6,226 nucleotides of DNA from Coxiellaceae bacterium (GTDB lineage: Bacteria; Pseudomonadota; Gammaproteobacteria; GCA-013414725): NCBI GenBank assembly GCA_013414725.1, contig CP058706.1, forward strand, positions 1,675,806-1,682,031, in the 5' to 3' direction. The notes under the pieces were generated by a model that did not search any database, was not told where the DNA came from, and saw only the letters and a list, made by a program, of their open reading frames with translations. This document shows, piece after piece, positions 1 through 5,488 of the stretch (the stretch's first letter is position 1; each line of letters opens with the position of its first letter). The position numbers and the translations under genes were made by a program.

Positions 1-390
1 ATTTTTCACATTACATTTGATCTGATTGCTTTGGCGGCTGTGCTGACCATTATTGGTTATTCGCTAAATGATACCATTGTGGTTTACGATCGTGTCCGTG
101 AAAATTTTCGTAAGATGCGTAAAGGTACGCCATTAGAAATAGTCAATACTTCAATCAACCAAACCTTGTCACGTACCATCATGACTTCCGGCTTAACTTT
201 GTTGGTAGTGGTGGTCTTGTTTATTTTAGGCGGTGAGACCTTGCGCCCATTCTCTTTGGCTTTGATTATCGGTATTGTGGTTGGTACTTATTCTTCCATT
301 TATATTGCCGGTTCACTTGCAGTAGCGCTTGGTATTGACCGCACTCGTTTATTGCCAGCGCCTAAAACTGAGGTTGATGATCGGCCTTGA
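1..390 (+). CDS. secF: SecF, protein-export membrane subunit (3' part only)
   Basis: This is the C-terminal 129 residues of SecF, which with SecD forms the inner-membrane complex that uses the proton gradient to help SecYEG pull exported proteins across the membrane. The reading frame is open from base 1, so the start lies outside the window; the full family protein is usually a little over 300 residues. The family signature IGYSLNDTIVVYDRVREN sits near residues 18-35. It is followed by the SINQTLSRTIMTSG segment and two long hydrophobic stretches (roughly residues 63-80 and 86-107), as expected for the last membrane helices. The tail after the last helix is short and charged and ends in a single TGA. 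secD would be expected just upstream, outside the window. Its base composition is less AT-rich than the genes to the right, consistent with core chromosome on this side and accessory DNA on the other. Confidence 0.96.
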   Translation: MFHITFDLIALAAVLTIIGYSLNDTIVVYDRVRENFRKMRKGTPLEIVNTSINQTLSRTIMTSGLTLLVVVVLFILGGETLRPFSLALIIGIVVGTYSSIYIAGSLAVALGIDRTRLLPAPKTEVDDRP

Positions 391-445
391 TGCAGTCCTA
401 ATGTGAGGCCAATGATTAGCTCTTCATTCCCGCCATTTACTCTCC
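391..445. other. short spacer between secF and the repeat array
   Basis: These 55 bases separate the secF stop codon from the first repeat hairpin. I see no terminator with a T-run and no start signal. Any 3' end for the secF transcript would have to lie here or in the GC-rich hairpins that follow. Confidence 0.6.
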
Positions 446-600
446 CGTCATCCCGCGACTTGATCGCGGGATCCAGAAAAAGAGGCCAATACGACAAAAT
501 TGTTTCCTATGGATAGGTTTACTAAATAGCAAAATTGACATTACCGTATTGTTAGTCAATGCATGTTGCTGGATCCCGCGGTCTTCGCCGCGGGATGACG
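446..600. mobile_element. MITE-like inverted-repeat core (first of five copies)
   Basis: The 155-base core has 31-32 base imperfect terminal inverted repeats, and each end also folds on itself. Later copies lie at 689-844, 927-1082, 1165-1320 and 1403-1558. The centre contains a short palindrome (CCTATGGATAGG, 506-517) and an ATTGAC/GTCAAT inverted pair (534-539 and 555-560). Small size, terminal inverted repeats and lack of coding capacity match non-autonomous palindromic elements of bacteria. No target-site duplication can be shown, because the linker was amplified together with the core. The mobile origin is an inference. Confidence 0.5.
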
Positions 601-688
601 AAGAAGGTCTTGCCCGAGCTGATTTAATTTCTTATTAACGATAAAGTTAAGGTTTAATGTAGCGGATGCCATCAATTTTTGTGGTCTC
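446..688. repeat. repeat unit 1 (A-type linker)
   Basis: Left hairpin 446-476, right hairpin 569-600, linker 601-688. This unit lacks one G after the left arm (CCAGAAAAAG instead of CCAGGAAAAAG), so its core is 155 rather than 156 bases. Its linker is the long A form (GGTCTTGCCCGAG, with an extra TTAATTTC). Confidence 0.9.
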
Positions 689-926
689 CGTCATCCCGCG
701 ACTTGATCGCGGGATCCAGGAAAAAGAGGCCAATACGACAAAATTGTTTCCTATGGATAGGTTTACTAAATAGCAAAATTGACATTACCGTATTGTTAGT
801 CAATGCATGTTGCTGGATCCCGCGGTCTTCGCCGCGGGATGACGGAGAAGGCATTGCCCAAGCTGATTTGTTATTAACGATAAAGTTAAGGTTTAATGTA
901 GCGGATGCCATCAATTTTGTAGCCTC
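689..926. repeat. repeat unit 2 (B-type linker)
   Basis: Left hairpin 689-719 with the intact CATCCCGCG, right hairpin 813-844, linker 845-926. The right arm is followed by GGAGAAGGCATTGCCCAAG, which is the B form, and the linker is six bases shorter than in unit 1. Confidence 0.9.
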
Positions 927-1164
927 CGTCATCTCGCGACTTGATCGCGGGATCCAGGAAAAAGAGGCCAATACGACAAAATTGTTTCCTATGGATAGGT
1001 TTACTAAATAGCAAAATTGACATTACCGTATTGTTAGTCAATGCATGTTGCTGGATCCCGCGGTCTTCGCCGCGGGATGACGGAGAAGGCATTGCCCAAG
1101 CTGATTTGTTATTAACGATAAAGTTAAGGTTTAATGTAGCGGATGCCATCAATTTTGTAGCCTC
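927..1164. repeat. repeat unit 3 (B-type linker)
   Basis: Left hairpin 927-957 with CATCTCGCG in place of CATCCCGCG, which weakens one base pair of the stem; right hairpin 1051-1082; linker 1083-1164 in the B form. Apart from the left-arm base it matches unit 2. Confidence 0.9.
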
Positions 1165-1402
1165 CGTCATCTCGCGACTTGATCGCGGGATCCAGGAAAA
1201 AGAGGCCAATACGACAAAATTGTTTCCTATGGATAGGTTTACTAAATAGCAAAATTGACATTACCGTATTGTTAGTCAATGCATGTTGCTGGATCCCGCG
1301 GTCTTCGCCGCGGGATGACGAAGAAGGCATTGCCCAAGCTGATTTGTTATTAACGATAAAGTTAAGGTTTAATGTAGCGGATGCCATCAATTTTGTAGCC
1401 TC
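1165..1402. repeat. repeat unit 4 (mosaic of A and B)
   Basis: Left hairpin 1165-1195 with the C-to-T change, right hairpin 1289-1320, linker 1321-1402. Just after the right arm it reads GAAGAAGG as in A-type units, then continues CATTGCCCAAG as in B-type units. It therefore combines the two variants. Confidence 0.88.
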
Positions 1403-1646
1403 CGTCATCTCGCGACTTGATCGCGGGATCCAGGAAAAAGAGGCCAATACGACAAAATTGTTTCCTATGGATAGGTTTACTAAATAGCAAAATTGACATT
1501 ACCGTATTGTTAGTCAATGCATGTTGCTGGATCCCGCGGTCTTCGCCGCGGGATGACGAAGAAGGTCTTGCCCGAGCTGATTTAATTTCTTATTAACGAT
1601 AAAGTTAAGGTTTAATGTAGCGGATGCCATCAATTTTTGTGGTCTC
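1403..1646. repeat. repeat unit 5 (A-type linker)
   Basis: Left hairpin 1403-1433 with the C-to-T change seen in units 3 and 4, right hairpin 1527-1558, linker 1559-1646. The linker returns to the long A form of unit 1, so the outermost units share one linker type and the inner three share the other. Confidence 0.9.
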
Positions 1647-1676
1647 CGTCATCCCGCGACTTGATCGCGGGATCCA
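1647..1676. repeat. terminal partial repeat (left hairpin only)
   Basis: The last copy consists only of the left arm with the intact CATCCCGCG stem, cut off after GATCCA, where unique sequence begins. It gives the array a 30-base direct repeat at its two outer ends. Confidence 0.9.
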
Positions 1677-1801
1677 TGGGTACAGTCGGGAAATTTAATT
1701 TTGTCCCATACAGAGCTATTAGACCGTTCTCGATCACACTTAAGATTGATTTAATGATCTTTTGTTAAGCTTTTCGAGCATTCGAAACAGCGAGATAGAA
1801 G
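1677..1801. other. unique leader between the array and the F-box gene
   Basis: This 125-base AT-rich stretch must hold the promoter and leader of the F-box gene if it is not transcribed from further left. I found no pair of boxes close to the sigma-70 consensus at proper spacing; AT-rich hexamers such as TATTAG (1717-1722) and TTTAAT (1750-1755) lack a convincing -35 partner. Confidence 0.5.
1772..1787 (+). promoter_or_regulatory. 6-bp inverted repeat just before the F-box gene start
   Basis: TTTCGA and TCGAAA flank a GCAT loop and end 14 bases before the ATG, immediately before a weak GAGA that could serve as ribosome binding site (1792-1795). It could be a small operator or an RNA hairpin near the start. 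A six-base match in AT-rich DNA can also be chance. Confidence 0.3.
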
Positions 1802-2425
1802 ATGGGTATAGAAACGTTAAGTCCAGTCGAAAACCAACCGGTTGAAATATTGTCTAGCATCATTGATTATCTAGATTTTGGTTCCATAGCAAACCTTGCT
1901 GGCACTTCAAAAAAGATGCATGAATTAATTTACGGAAATAGCGCTTTATTAAAATATGTTCTTGCGAATAAATTTGGCAGGCCTGAGCATTTTAATGCTT
2001 TGTCTCATGAACATTTGAGGATTTATTTGCAAACCGCTATTAAATATTTTTCCTTGGTTGCAACAATCAAGACGAGTTCGCCTCCAAAAACTAGGTTTGT
2101 TTCAATTGTAAATATAGCAGTCCAAGGTTGGCATAAAATCATGGGTGGCAAAGCTGCGTCTAATGAGCGCAATCAAGTGGTGGAAAGAATTATTTTTGAT
2201 CCTGCGCTGAACCGTTCAATGTTTGATCTTGTCACATTTTGTGTGGAAAATGATCTGCCAATTTTACTAAAATTTATAGTGAATTCTCATGGCAAATATT
2301 TTATGCCACTTCTATTGTCTTTTAACAGTTTTTTTGATAATCAAAAAGATGCTTTATCTTATCGGATATTAGAAAAGATTTCGGTTTTGTATCTCTCGGC
2401 GTTGAGAAAAATTCAATCACTTTAG
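1802..2425 (+). CDS. F-box domain protein, intact N-terminal reading frame
   Basis: This 207-residue frame is the longest uninterrupted part of the F-box/ankyrin gene. Residues 13-54 fit the F-box pattern: PVEIL at its start, IIDYLDF, then IANLAGTSKKMHELI and the closing ALLKYVL. This is the roughly 40-residue three-helix module that binds Skp1. The remainder is mostly helical, with no motif I recognise, no signal peptide and no membrane segment, so a cytosolic or secreted soluble protein is expected. ATG at 1802 is preceded by a weak GAGA at 6-base spacing, and no earlier in-frame start looks better. The last five or six residues before TAG probably come from the wrong frame: adding one A to the A5 run at 2406-2410 lets the protein continue (KNSITLVKVVNECLMLKD). 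A genome caller would report this segment as a complete short gene. Confidence 0.8.
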   Translation: MGIETLSPVENQPVEILSSIIDYLDFGSIANLAGTSKKMHELIYGNSALLKYVLANKFGRPEHFNALSHEHLRIYLQTAIKYFSLVATIKTSSPPKTRFVSIVNIAVQGWHKIMGGKAASNERNQVVERIIFDPALNRSMFDLVTFCVENDLPILLKFIVNSHGKYFMPLLLSFNSFFDNQKDALSYRILEKISVLYLSALRKIQSL

Positions 2426-2502
2426 TTAAAGTGGTTAATGAATGTTTAATGTTAAAAGATTTTTTATATCTTATGGTAAAAAAATCTAAATTTAACGGAT
2501 AA
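2411..2502 (+). pseudogene. F-box gene, second piece (frame 1)
   Basis: Directly after the first frameshift the coding signal continues in another frame as NSITLVKVVNECLMLKDFLY, then MVKKSK, up to a TAA at 2500. It is too short and lacks a start, so it would be missed by gene callers. The useful part ends at the A7 run at 2478-2484, where removing one A leads into the next piece. Confidence 0.55.
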
Positions 2503-2677
2503 ATTTAATAATATTATGCAGAGTTATAACTATGCATATAAACAGAAATTGGAAAGTATAGGCGTTGATTTTTTTGCTGCTAGGAGTACTTTTATAGAGA
2601 AAATACTAATTGATCAGGTTTTGTCTTGTGAGCTTGATGGTCATTTTTTTCACAAGTCATGGCTGATCTTGGGGTAA
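2483..2677 (+). pseudogene. F-box gene, third piece (frame 2)
   Basis: The frame reads NLNLTDKFNNIMQSYNYAYK and continues through DFFAARSTFIEKILIDQVLS to HKSWLILG before a TAA at 2675. The composition is that of a soluble helical protein and the piece links the second and fourth segments without a gap. An ATG at 2516 is internal methionine, not a likely start: no ribosome binding site precedes it. Restoring one G in the G4 run (2671-2674) passes the stop. Confidence 0.55.
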
Positions 2678-2781
2678 AATTAAGGCCAAAAGGCTTGGTT
2701 TATTGTTATGTGATGTCTCTGAGTTTCCAAAATCCTGATTTGGAAAACCATTTTTTCAAGAAATTGTCAGGTGTATCAAAA
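2659..2781 (+). pseudogene. F-box gene, fourth piece (frame 1)
   Basis: From the G4 run to the A4 run at 2778-2781 the plausible protein is GVKLRPKGLVYCYVMSLSFQ followed by NPDLENHFFKKLSGVSK. Beyond 2781 this frame turns into a cysteine- and isoleucine-rich sequence that ends at 2856 and is probably not coding; the coding signal moves to the frame that reads TPADAYHFLLLYFNQ. Confidence 0.55.
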
Positions 2782-2807
2782 CACCGGCGGATGCTTATCA
2801 TTTTCTT

Positions 2808-3278
2808 TTGCTTTATTTCAATCAGGTCAATCAAGATATGTCAGATCTTTTGTTAAAGAAGCTCCCAACCAATTTAACTGATCATTTGAAATCCCTGAAA
2901 GATGATACAGGAAACTTGCTGCATGCTGCTTGTCGTGAAGTGATGGCAAATAAAAAATGGAGTGATTTTTGGGTGTTTATTATCAGCAACTTTGAATCAA
3001 TCTTGCAAGATGCCAATGCAGCAGGCAAGACCCCAATGCAACAAACGATGGTAAATTATCAAAAATTATTGTCTGATATAAGTTTTAGTGGTTTTGGCCA
3101 AGCAGGTGACCAAGATGTGGATATGGAAAACCATGGTGTAAAAAGACGGTATGACACTGATTTTTTAAGGAAATATGCGATTATGCAAGCCAACCTGACA
3201 ACAAGCTGTCTAAGGAAGAAGAATTTTGCAGTAATGGCCTCGATTTTCAATAAAGCAATTAGGTTTTTAATTAAGTAG
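2808..3278 (+). CDS. C-terminal part of the F-box gene, ankyrin-like segment
   Basis: This 156-residue frame is the last third of the F-box gene. Its first codon is a non-ATG start without a ribosome binding site, and the same frame is open and coding-like upstream from about 2782 (TPADAYHFLLL), so it is a continuation rather than a separate gene. The segment LKDDTGNLLHAACREV resembles the conserved front of an ankyrin repeat (G-N-x-L-H-A-A). About 39 residues later, NAAGKTPMQQT resembles the start of the next one (G-x-T-P), so one and a half divergent repeats are visible. The final 60 residues contain DVDMENHGVKRRYDTDFLRK, with a small basic cluster that could be a weak nuclear-localisation signal, and then a helical end. 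The TAG at 3276-3278 lies inside the 3' end of the opposing gene. Confidence 0.65.
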   Translation: MLYFNQVNQDMSDLLLKKLPTNLTDHLKSLKDDTGNLLHAACREVMANKKWSDFWVFIISNFESILQDANAAGKTPMQQTMVNYQKLLSDISFSGFGQAGDQDVDMENHGVKRRYDTDFLRKYAIMQANLTTSCLRKKNFAVMASIFNKAIRFLIK

Positions 3279-3678
3279 CTGAAAATGAGGGCTCCATATA
3301 ACTTGAACTAGGCTCCGATTTTGATAAGTTTGCTAGCGATTGAATGGTGGGATAAGAGGCCGCTGTTGGTGATTTCAAAGTCAAACGTGGCTTTTCTGTT
3401 GTCACCAAAGCATCAAAATTAGGCGGTGTAATATAATCAAGATGAACAGGATGGGTTGGATTCAAGAAGTCCTTAAATTGTTGTAATGCCTTGGTTGATT
3501 CAGCATTATAGGCATTTTCTAATATGTCAATATTTGGCCTTAAAAATCCTGGTATTTGTTGGCATATGTGTTGCATAATAAAAAAGACGATGGCGCCTTG
3601 TTCAATTGGAAGTTTTACTGATAAAAGTTCATTGTCTTCGTGTGTGTAAAATATAGCAAAATCATTCGGAGCCGTCAA
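3271..3678 (-). CDS. C-terminal domain of the solenoid gene
   Basis: This 135-residue frame is the last domain of the solenoid protein. It differs from the repeat region: fewer leucine-rich helices, more proline and aromatics (NDFAIFYTHEDNELLS, IEQGAIVFFIMQHICQQIPG, FKDFLNPTHPVHLDYITPP). It ends in a Ser/Pro/Thr-rich, probably disordered tail (LSKSEPSSSYMEPSFSAT). The coding frame begins upstream of the apparent start (KLTNNEAVYAL), so the first residue given is internal. I recognise no family. Low-complexity polar tails occur in translocated bacterial proteins, but that alone does not show secretion. The TAA at 3271-3273 lies within the end of the opposing F-box gene. Confidence 0.6.
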   Translation of the reverse strand: MTAPNDFAIFYTHEDNELLSVKLPIEQGAIVFFIMQHICQQIPGFLRPNIDILENAYNAESTKALQQFKDFLNPTHPVHLDYITPPNFDALVTTEKPRLTLKSPTAASYPTIQSLANLSKSEPSSSYMEPSFSAT

Positions 3679-3701
3679 AGCATAAACAGCTTCATTGTTG
3701 G

Positions 3702-4241
3702 TTAGTTTTTACAAACTATTAGCCAAATGAGGAATAACTGGTTAGATGAAAGGTTGGTTCTTGATAGCAACCAATTTTGAAAATAAGAATAGAGGTTTGT
3801 AATTGGAGCAGTTGATTCTGAAATCTGATTTAGATGCGTTATCTTGCCAATTTTATTGCAAAAGGTGTATGGAACGCTAAAATTGTGACGGCTTATTTTT
3901 GATAGCAGCAGATGAATTTGATTTAAATCGTATTGCCATTTAATGGCTAATATTTCACAAATGTAGCCGTATCTTATTTCACTGATATCTGAGTCAATGC
4001 TTTCAAATAGCTGTTCTAAAATAGTATCAATAACTTCGGTGTTGATTGTGCATAAGTGCTTTAATACAAGTAATTCAATGTCTATGCTGCCTTCTTTTGG
4101 TATATTTAATAGCGGTAATGCTAGGGTTTTGGCTTGTTGTTCTCTCATGATTTCAGGAATAAGTAATTCTAACATTAAAAAACCTATGGTTTTGTGTTCA
4201 TACTTTTCTCCATTAATTAAATCTGTAATGCCATCTATCAA
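3702..4241 (-). CDS. solenoid gene, longest intact segment
   Basis: This 179-residue frame is the longest uninterrupted part of the solenoid gene. It is helical throughout: FLMLELLIPEIMREQQ, the motif-like LLVLKHLCTINTEVIDTILE, a second Cys in YGYICEILAIKW, and LNQIHLLLSKISRHNF. The methionine at 4241 is unlikely to be a real start, because the same frame is coding-like upstream (TIPYSTPNLIDG) and no ribosome binding site precedes it. It stops at TAA 3702-3704 after LIWLIVCKN. Adding one A to the A5 run at 3706-3710 replaces the stop and continues as KLTNNEAVYALTAPND into the C-terminal domain. A caller would report it as a hypothetical protein. Confidence 0.6.
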   Translation of the reverse strand: MIDGITDLINGEKYEHKTIGFLMLELLIPEIMREQQAKTLALPLLNIPKEGSIDIELLVLKHLCTINTEVIDTILEQLFESIDSDISEIRYGYICEILAIKWQYDLNQIHLLLSKISRHNFSVPYTFCNKIGKITHLNQISESTAPITNLYSYFQNWLLSRTNLSSNQLFLIWLIVCKN

Positions 4242-4265
4242 ATTTGGGGTAGAATATGGAATTGT

Positions 4266-4435
4266 TAAATAGATTTTTTTAAGGTGGCTAGGATTTCTGT
4301 ACGTGTATCTGTATCATCAGTAATAATGTATTTAAATAAAAAATTGATTAATATTTCGACATATTCTTTTTTGTTCTGCAAATATTTTCAAATTCAAATA
4401 TCATAATTTTATGAAATTTTTGTGTTGAGGATTTT
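4266..4435 (-). pseudogene. solenoid gene, heavily interrupted bridge segment
   Basis: In under 170 bases the reading frame changes at three A-runs (plus-strand 4407-4410, 4367-4372 and 4274-4280). With one A restored at each, the bridge reads IMIFEFENICRTKKEYVEIL, INFLFKYIITDDTDTRTEIL and ATLKKIYLTIPYSTP, linking smoothly to the next long frame. Confidence 0.55.
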
Positions 4436-4690
4436 CTAATATTTTTTCAGGATTTCAATCAGATTTTCAAGATATGTTGAATCTTCTTTGCACATCTTAG
4501 TTAAAATTTTTAATGAAATACATTGAATTATCATGTTATGATGCGGCAATTTGTTGCATAATATGGTAAATAATATTTCTCTGTTTTTAGTAAATGAATC
4601 ATATAGATTGTAAATAGTTTTGTGAACATAATAAAGAAGGTCGTTTTCTTCGTTGCTTTGTAAGGCATCTATTACTAAAGAAAAATATTT
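4436..4690 (-). pseudogene. solenoid gene piece without a start codon, motif FTILCNKLP
   Basis: An 84-codon open stretch reads KYFSLVIDALQSNEENDLLY, includes REILFTILCNKLPHHNMII and SLKILTKMCKEDSTYLENLI, and ends at TAG 4436-4438. It has two motif-like copies with Cys at 4558-4556 and 4492-4490. It is easily missed because no start codon lies near its beginning. One A restored at 4688-4691 joins it upstream (IPPHNIEKYF) and one at 4442-4447 joins it downstream (KKILENPQHKNFIK). Confidence 0.6.
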
Positions 4691-4785
4691 TCAATATTAT
4701 GGGGCGGTATTTTTGTAAATTAGACAATGCTCTCCAGTAAATAATTTTTAAAAATCATTGCTGGCGTTGATTTTTTAAAATTACG

Positions 4786-5067
4786 TCAACGACTAAATCG
4801 GTGTGCTGTGAAAAACCTAGCTGATGCTGCAGCACCTGCGCATGCGATTGCTTGTATGACGATATTTTTGTTTTCTAGTGCTTGTAAAAATGTTTTTAGT
4901 AATTTTGGGTCTGGTTGTGGGTTTGTTTCGCAAATCGTAACTAATGTGTTATATGCAGATAAAATGGGGCGATCAATTGCATCAAGATGCAAAAATATCA
5001 ATTTAATTATTGATCTGCTCTTTTCTTCCATAATATATGGTGATATCGCCGGTGTTGATTGTAACAA
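4786..5067 (-). pseudogene. solenoid gene piece with motif LVTICETNP
   Basis: This 93-residue frame has the helices SIIKLIFLHLDAIDRPILS, the motif AYNTLVTICETNPQ and the HEAT-like pair LLKTFLQALENKNI / VIQAIACAGAAASA. The final dozen residues are probably out of frame. A change in the T5 run at 4811-4815 yields SQHTDLVVDVILK instead, a better solenoid continuation. Confidence 0.62.
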
Positions 5068-5069
5068 TT

Positions 5070-5318
5070 TTAATTTTGAATGAAATCGATATTGGGCCTC
5101 TTTTTTATTAGTTCTAAGTTGATTCTAATCCAGATATCTGAATGTTCAGGCACTATTAAAAATAGATTTATAAGCGCTTTGTAAGCTTGGCAACGGTCGT
5201 CAATTGATAACATTTTAGTGCTAATTAACTTTTGTGATATCTTTGCTATTTTTTGTTTGATTAGGTTTTTGTGTAATGTGGGGATGATTGGCAAAGTTGG
5301 TGTAATGCGATTTTGCAA
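5070..5318 (-). pseudogene. solenoid gene piece, repeat with Phe in place of Cys
   Basis: After the frame correction at 5266-5270 the protein reads NLIKQKIAKISQKLISTK and then AYKALINLFLIVPEHS. This is the same repeat pattern about 44 residues after the previous one, with Phe where other copies have Cys. It ends IDFIQN at TAA 5070-5072; one A restored at 5074-5077 gives FIQKLKLLQSTPAIS and carries on. Confidence 0.6.
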
Positions 5319-5488
5319 TAGTCAATGGCTTCAGCATCGGTTAGATTATCTTTTGACCAATTTGTGAAATATTTGATTAAATAGTTAGTATGATTGGGTA
5401 TTTTATGGCATAGAATCGCTAATATATTATCATTGTCTATATCGGACAAGTTGCGTGCCTTTTTTAATAACATGAAAGATGGGCTCAA
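5261..5488 (-). pseudogene. solenoid gene piece with two repeat copies
   Basis: Two copies of the motif lie 39 residues apart: ILAILCHKIPNHTNYLIKYF (Cys at 5410-5408) and IALHQLCQSSPHYTK (Cys at 5293-5291). This pair sets the roughly 40-residue period. The upstream frame reads RSIYPLSPSFMLLKKA, so the start at 5488 is internal. One A restored at 5266-5270 joins it to the next piece. Confidence 0.62.

Larger units (their letters stand above)
446..1676. repeat. tandem array of five 238-244 bp palindromic units plus a terminal partial unit
   Basis: Five near-identical units begin at 446, 689, 927, 1165 and 1403, and a sixth, truncated after 30 bases, begins at 1647. The periods are therefore 243, 238, 238, 238 and 244. 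Each unit has a left hairpin (CCCGCGA-cttga-TCGCGGG), a central AT-rich stretch of about 90 bases, a right hairpin (CCCGCGG-tcttcg-CCGCGGG) and an AT-rich linker of 82-88 bases. Left and right hairpins are inverted copies of each other, sharing CGTCATCCCGCG at one end and CGCGGGATCCAG at the other. The array begins and ends with a left arm, as expected from recombination between direct repeats. The main unit length is not a multiple of three, so no protein reads through the array; short reading frames inside it are by-products of the repeat. No transposase is present. Confidence 0.97.
1802..3278 (+). pseudogene. F-box and ankyrin-like protein gene, interrupted by about four homopolymer frameshifts
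   Basis: Four single-base corrections join the pieces into one frame of about 492 residues. They are one A added at 2406-2410, one A removed in the A7 run at 2478-2484, one G added at 2671-2674 and one A added at 2778-2781. The corrected length is an exact multiple of three. The protein begins with an F-box (residues 13-54), continues as a helical region of unknown type, then has an ankyrin-like stretch near residues 368-415 (DDTGNLLHAAC, later NAAGKTPMQQT), and ends with a charged tail containing VKRRYD. In eukaryotes F-box proteins link Skp1-Cul1 ubiquitin ligases to substrates bound by a second domain. Legionella AnkB is a known secreted F-box/ankyrin protein of this kind. A host-directed role here is inference. 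I cannot tell from sequence alone whether the gene is truly dead or the frameshifts are sequencing errors. Confidence 0.75.

Noticed and set aside
451..469. Rho-independent terminator for secF at the first hairpin
   Set aside because: The stem is good but it is followed by ATCCAGAAAAAG, not a T-run, and the same hairpin recurs in every unit. A weak terminator effect is possible but cannot be claimed.
300..497. Minus-strand frame covering the secF end and the first hairpin
   Set aside because: It lies antisense to secF and ends in repeat-derived sequence (FLDPAIKSRDDG); no start signal.
672..1487. Open frames of about 100 residues on both strands, repeated through the array (VISRLDRGIQEK, FFLDPAIKSRDDG types)
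   Set aside because: They are translations of the palindromic repeat, appear on both strands of the same DNA, lack ribosome binding sites, and the 238-base period changes frame from unit to unit. Such peptides are familiar false genes from this kind of repeat.
446..1676. CRISPR array
   Set aside because: The whole 238-244 base unit is repeated, including what would be spacers; there are no unique spacers, and no cas genes are present.
1694..1722. Sigma-70 promoter for the F-box gene (TTTAAT/TATTAG)
   Set aside because: The -35 match is poor and similar AT-rich pairs occur nearby by chance, so none is listed as a promoter.
2406..2410. Programmed ribosomal frameshift at AAAAA after the F-box region
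   Set aside because: No slippery heptamer with a stimulatory structure is evident, and the same kind of break recurs at many unrelated runs, so a general cause is more likely.
3059..3250. Minus-strand frame inside the F-box gene C-terminus
   Set aside because: Antisense shadow of a clearly coding plus-strand frame; no start signal or recognisable domain.
3997..4272. Plus-strand frame opposite the solenoid gene
   Set aside because: Antisense shadow of the intact minus-strand segment 3702-4241; its serine/cysteine-rich composition is typical of reverse translation.
4808..5083. Plus-strand frame of 91 residues opposite the solenoid gene
   Set aside because: Antisense to the minus-strand piece with the LVTICETNP motif, which fits the repeat pattern on both sides; no ribosome binding site.
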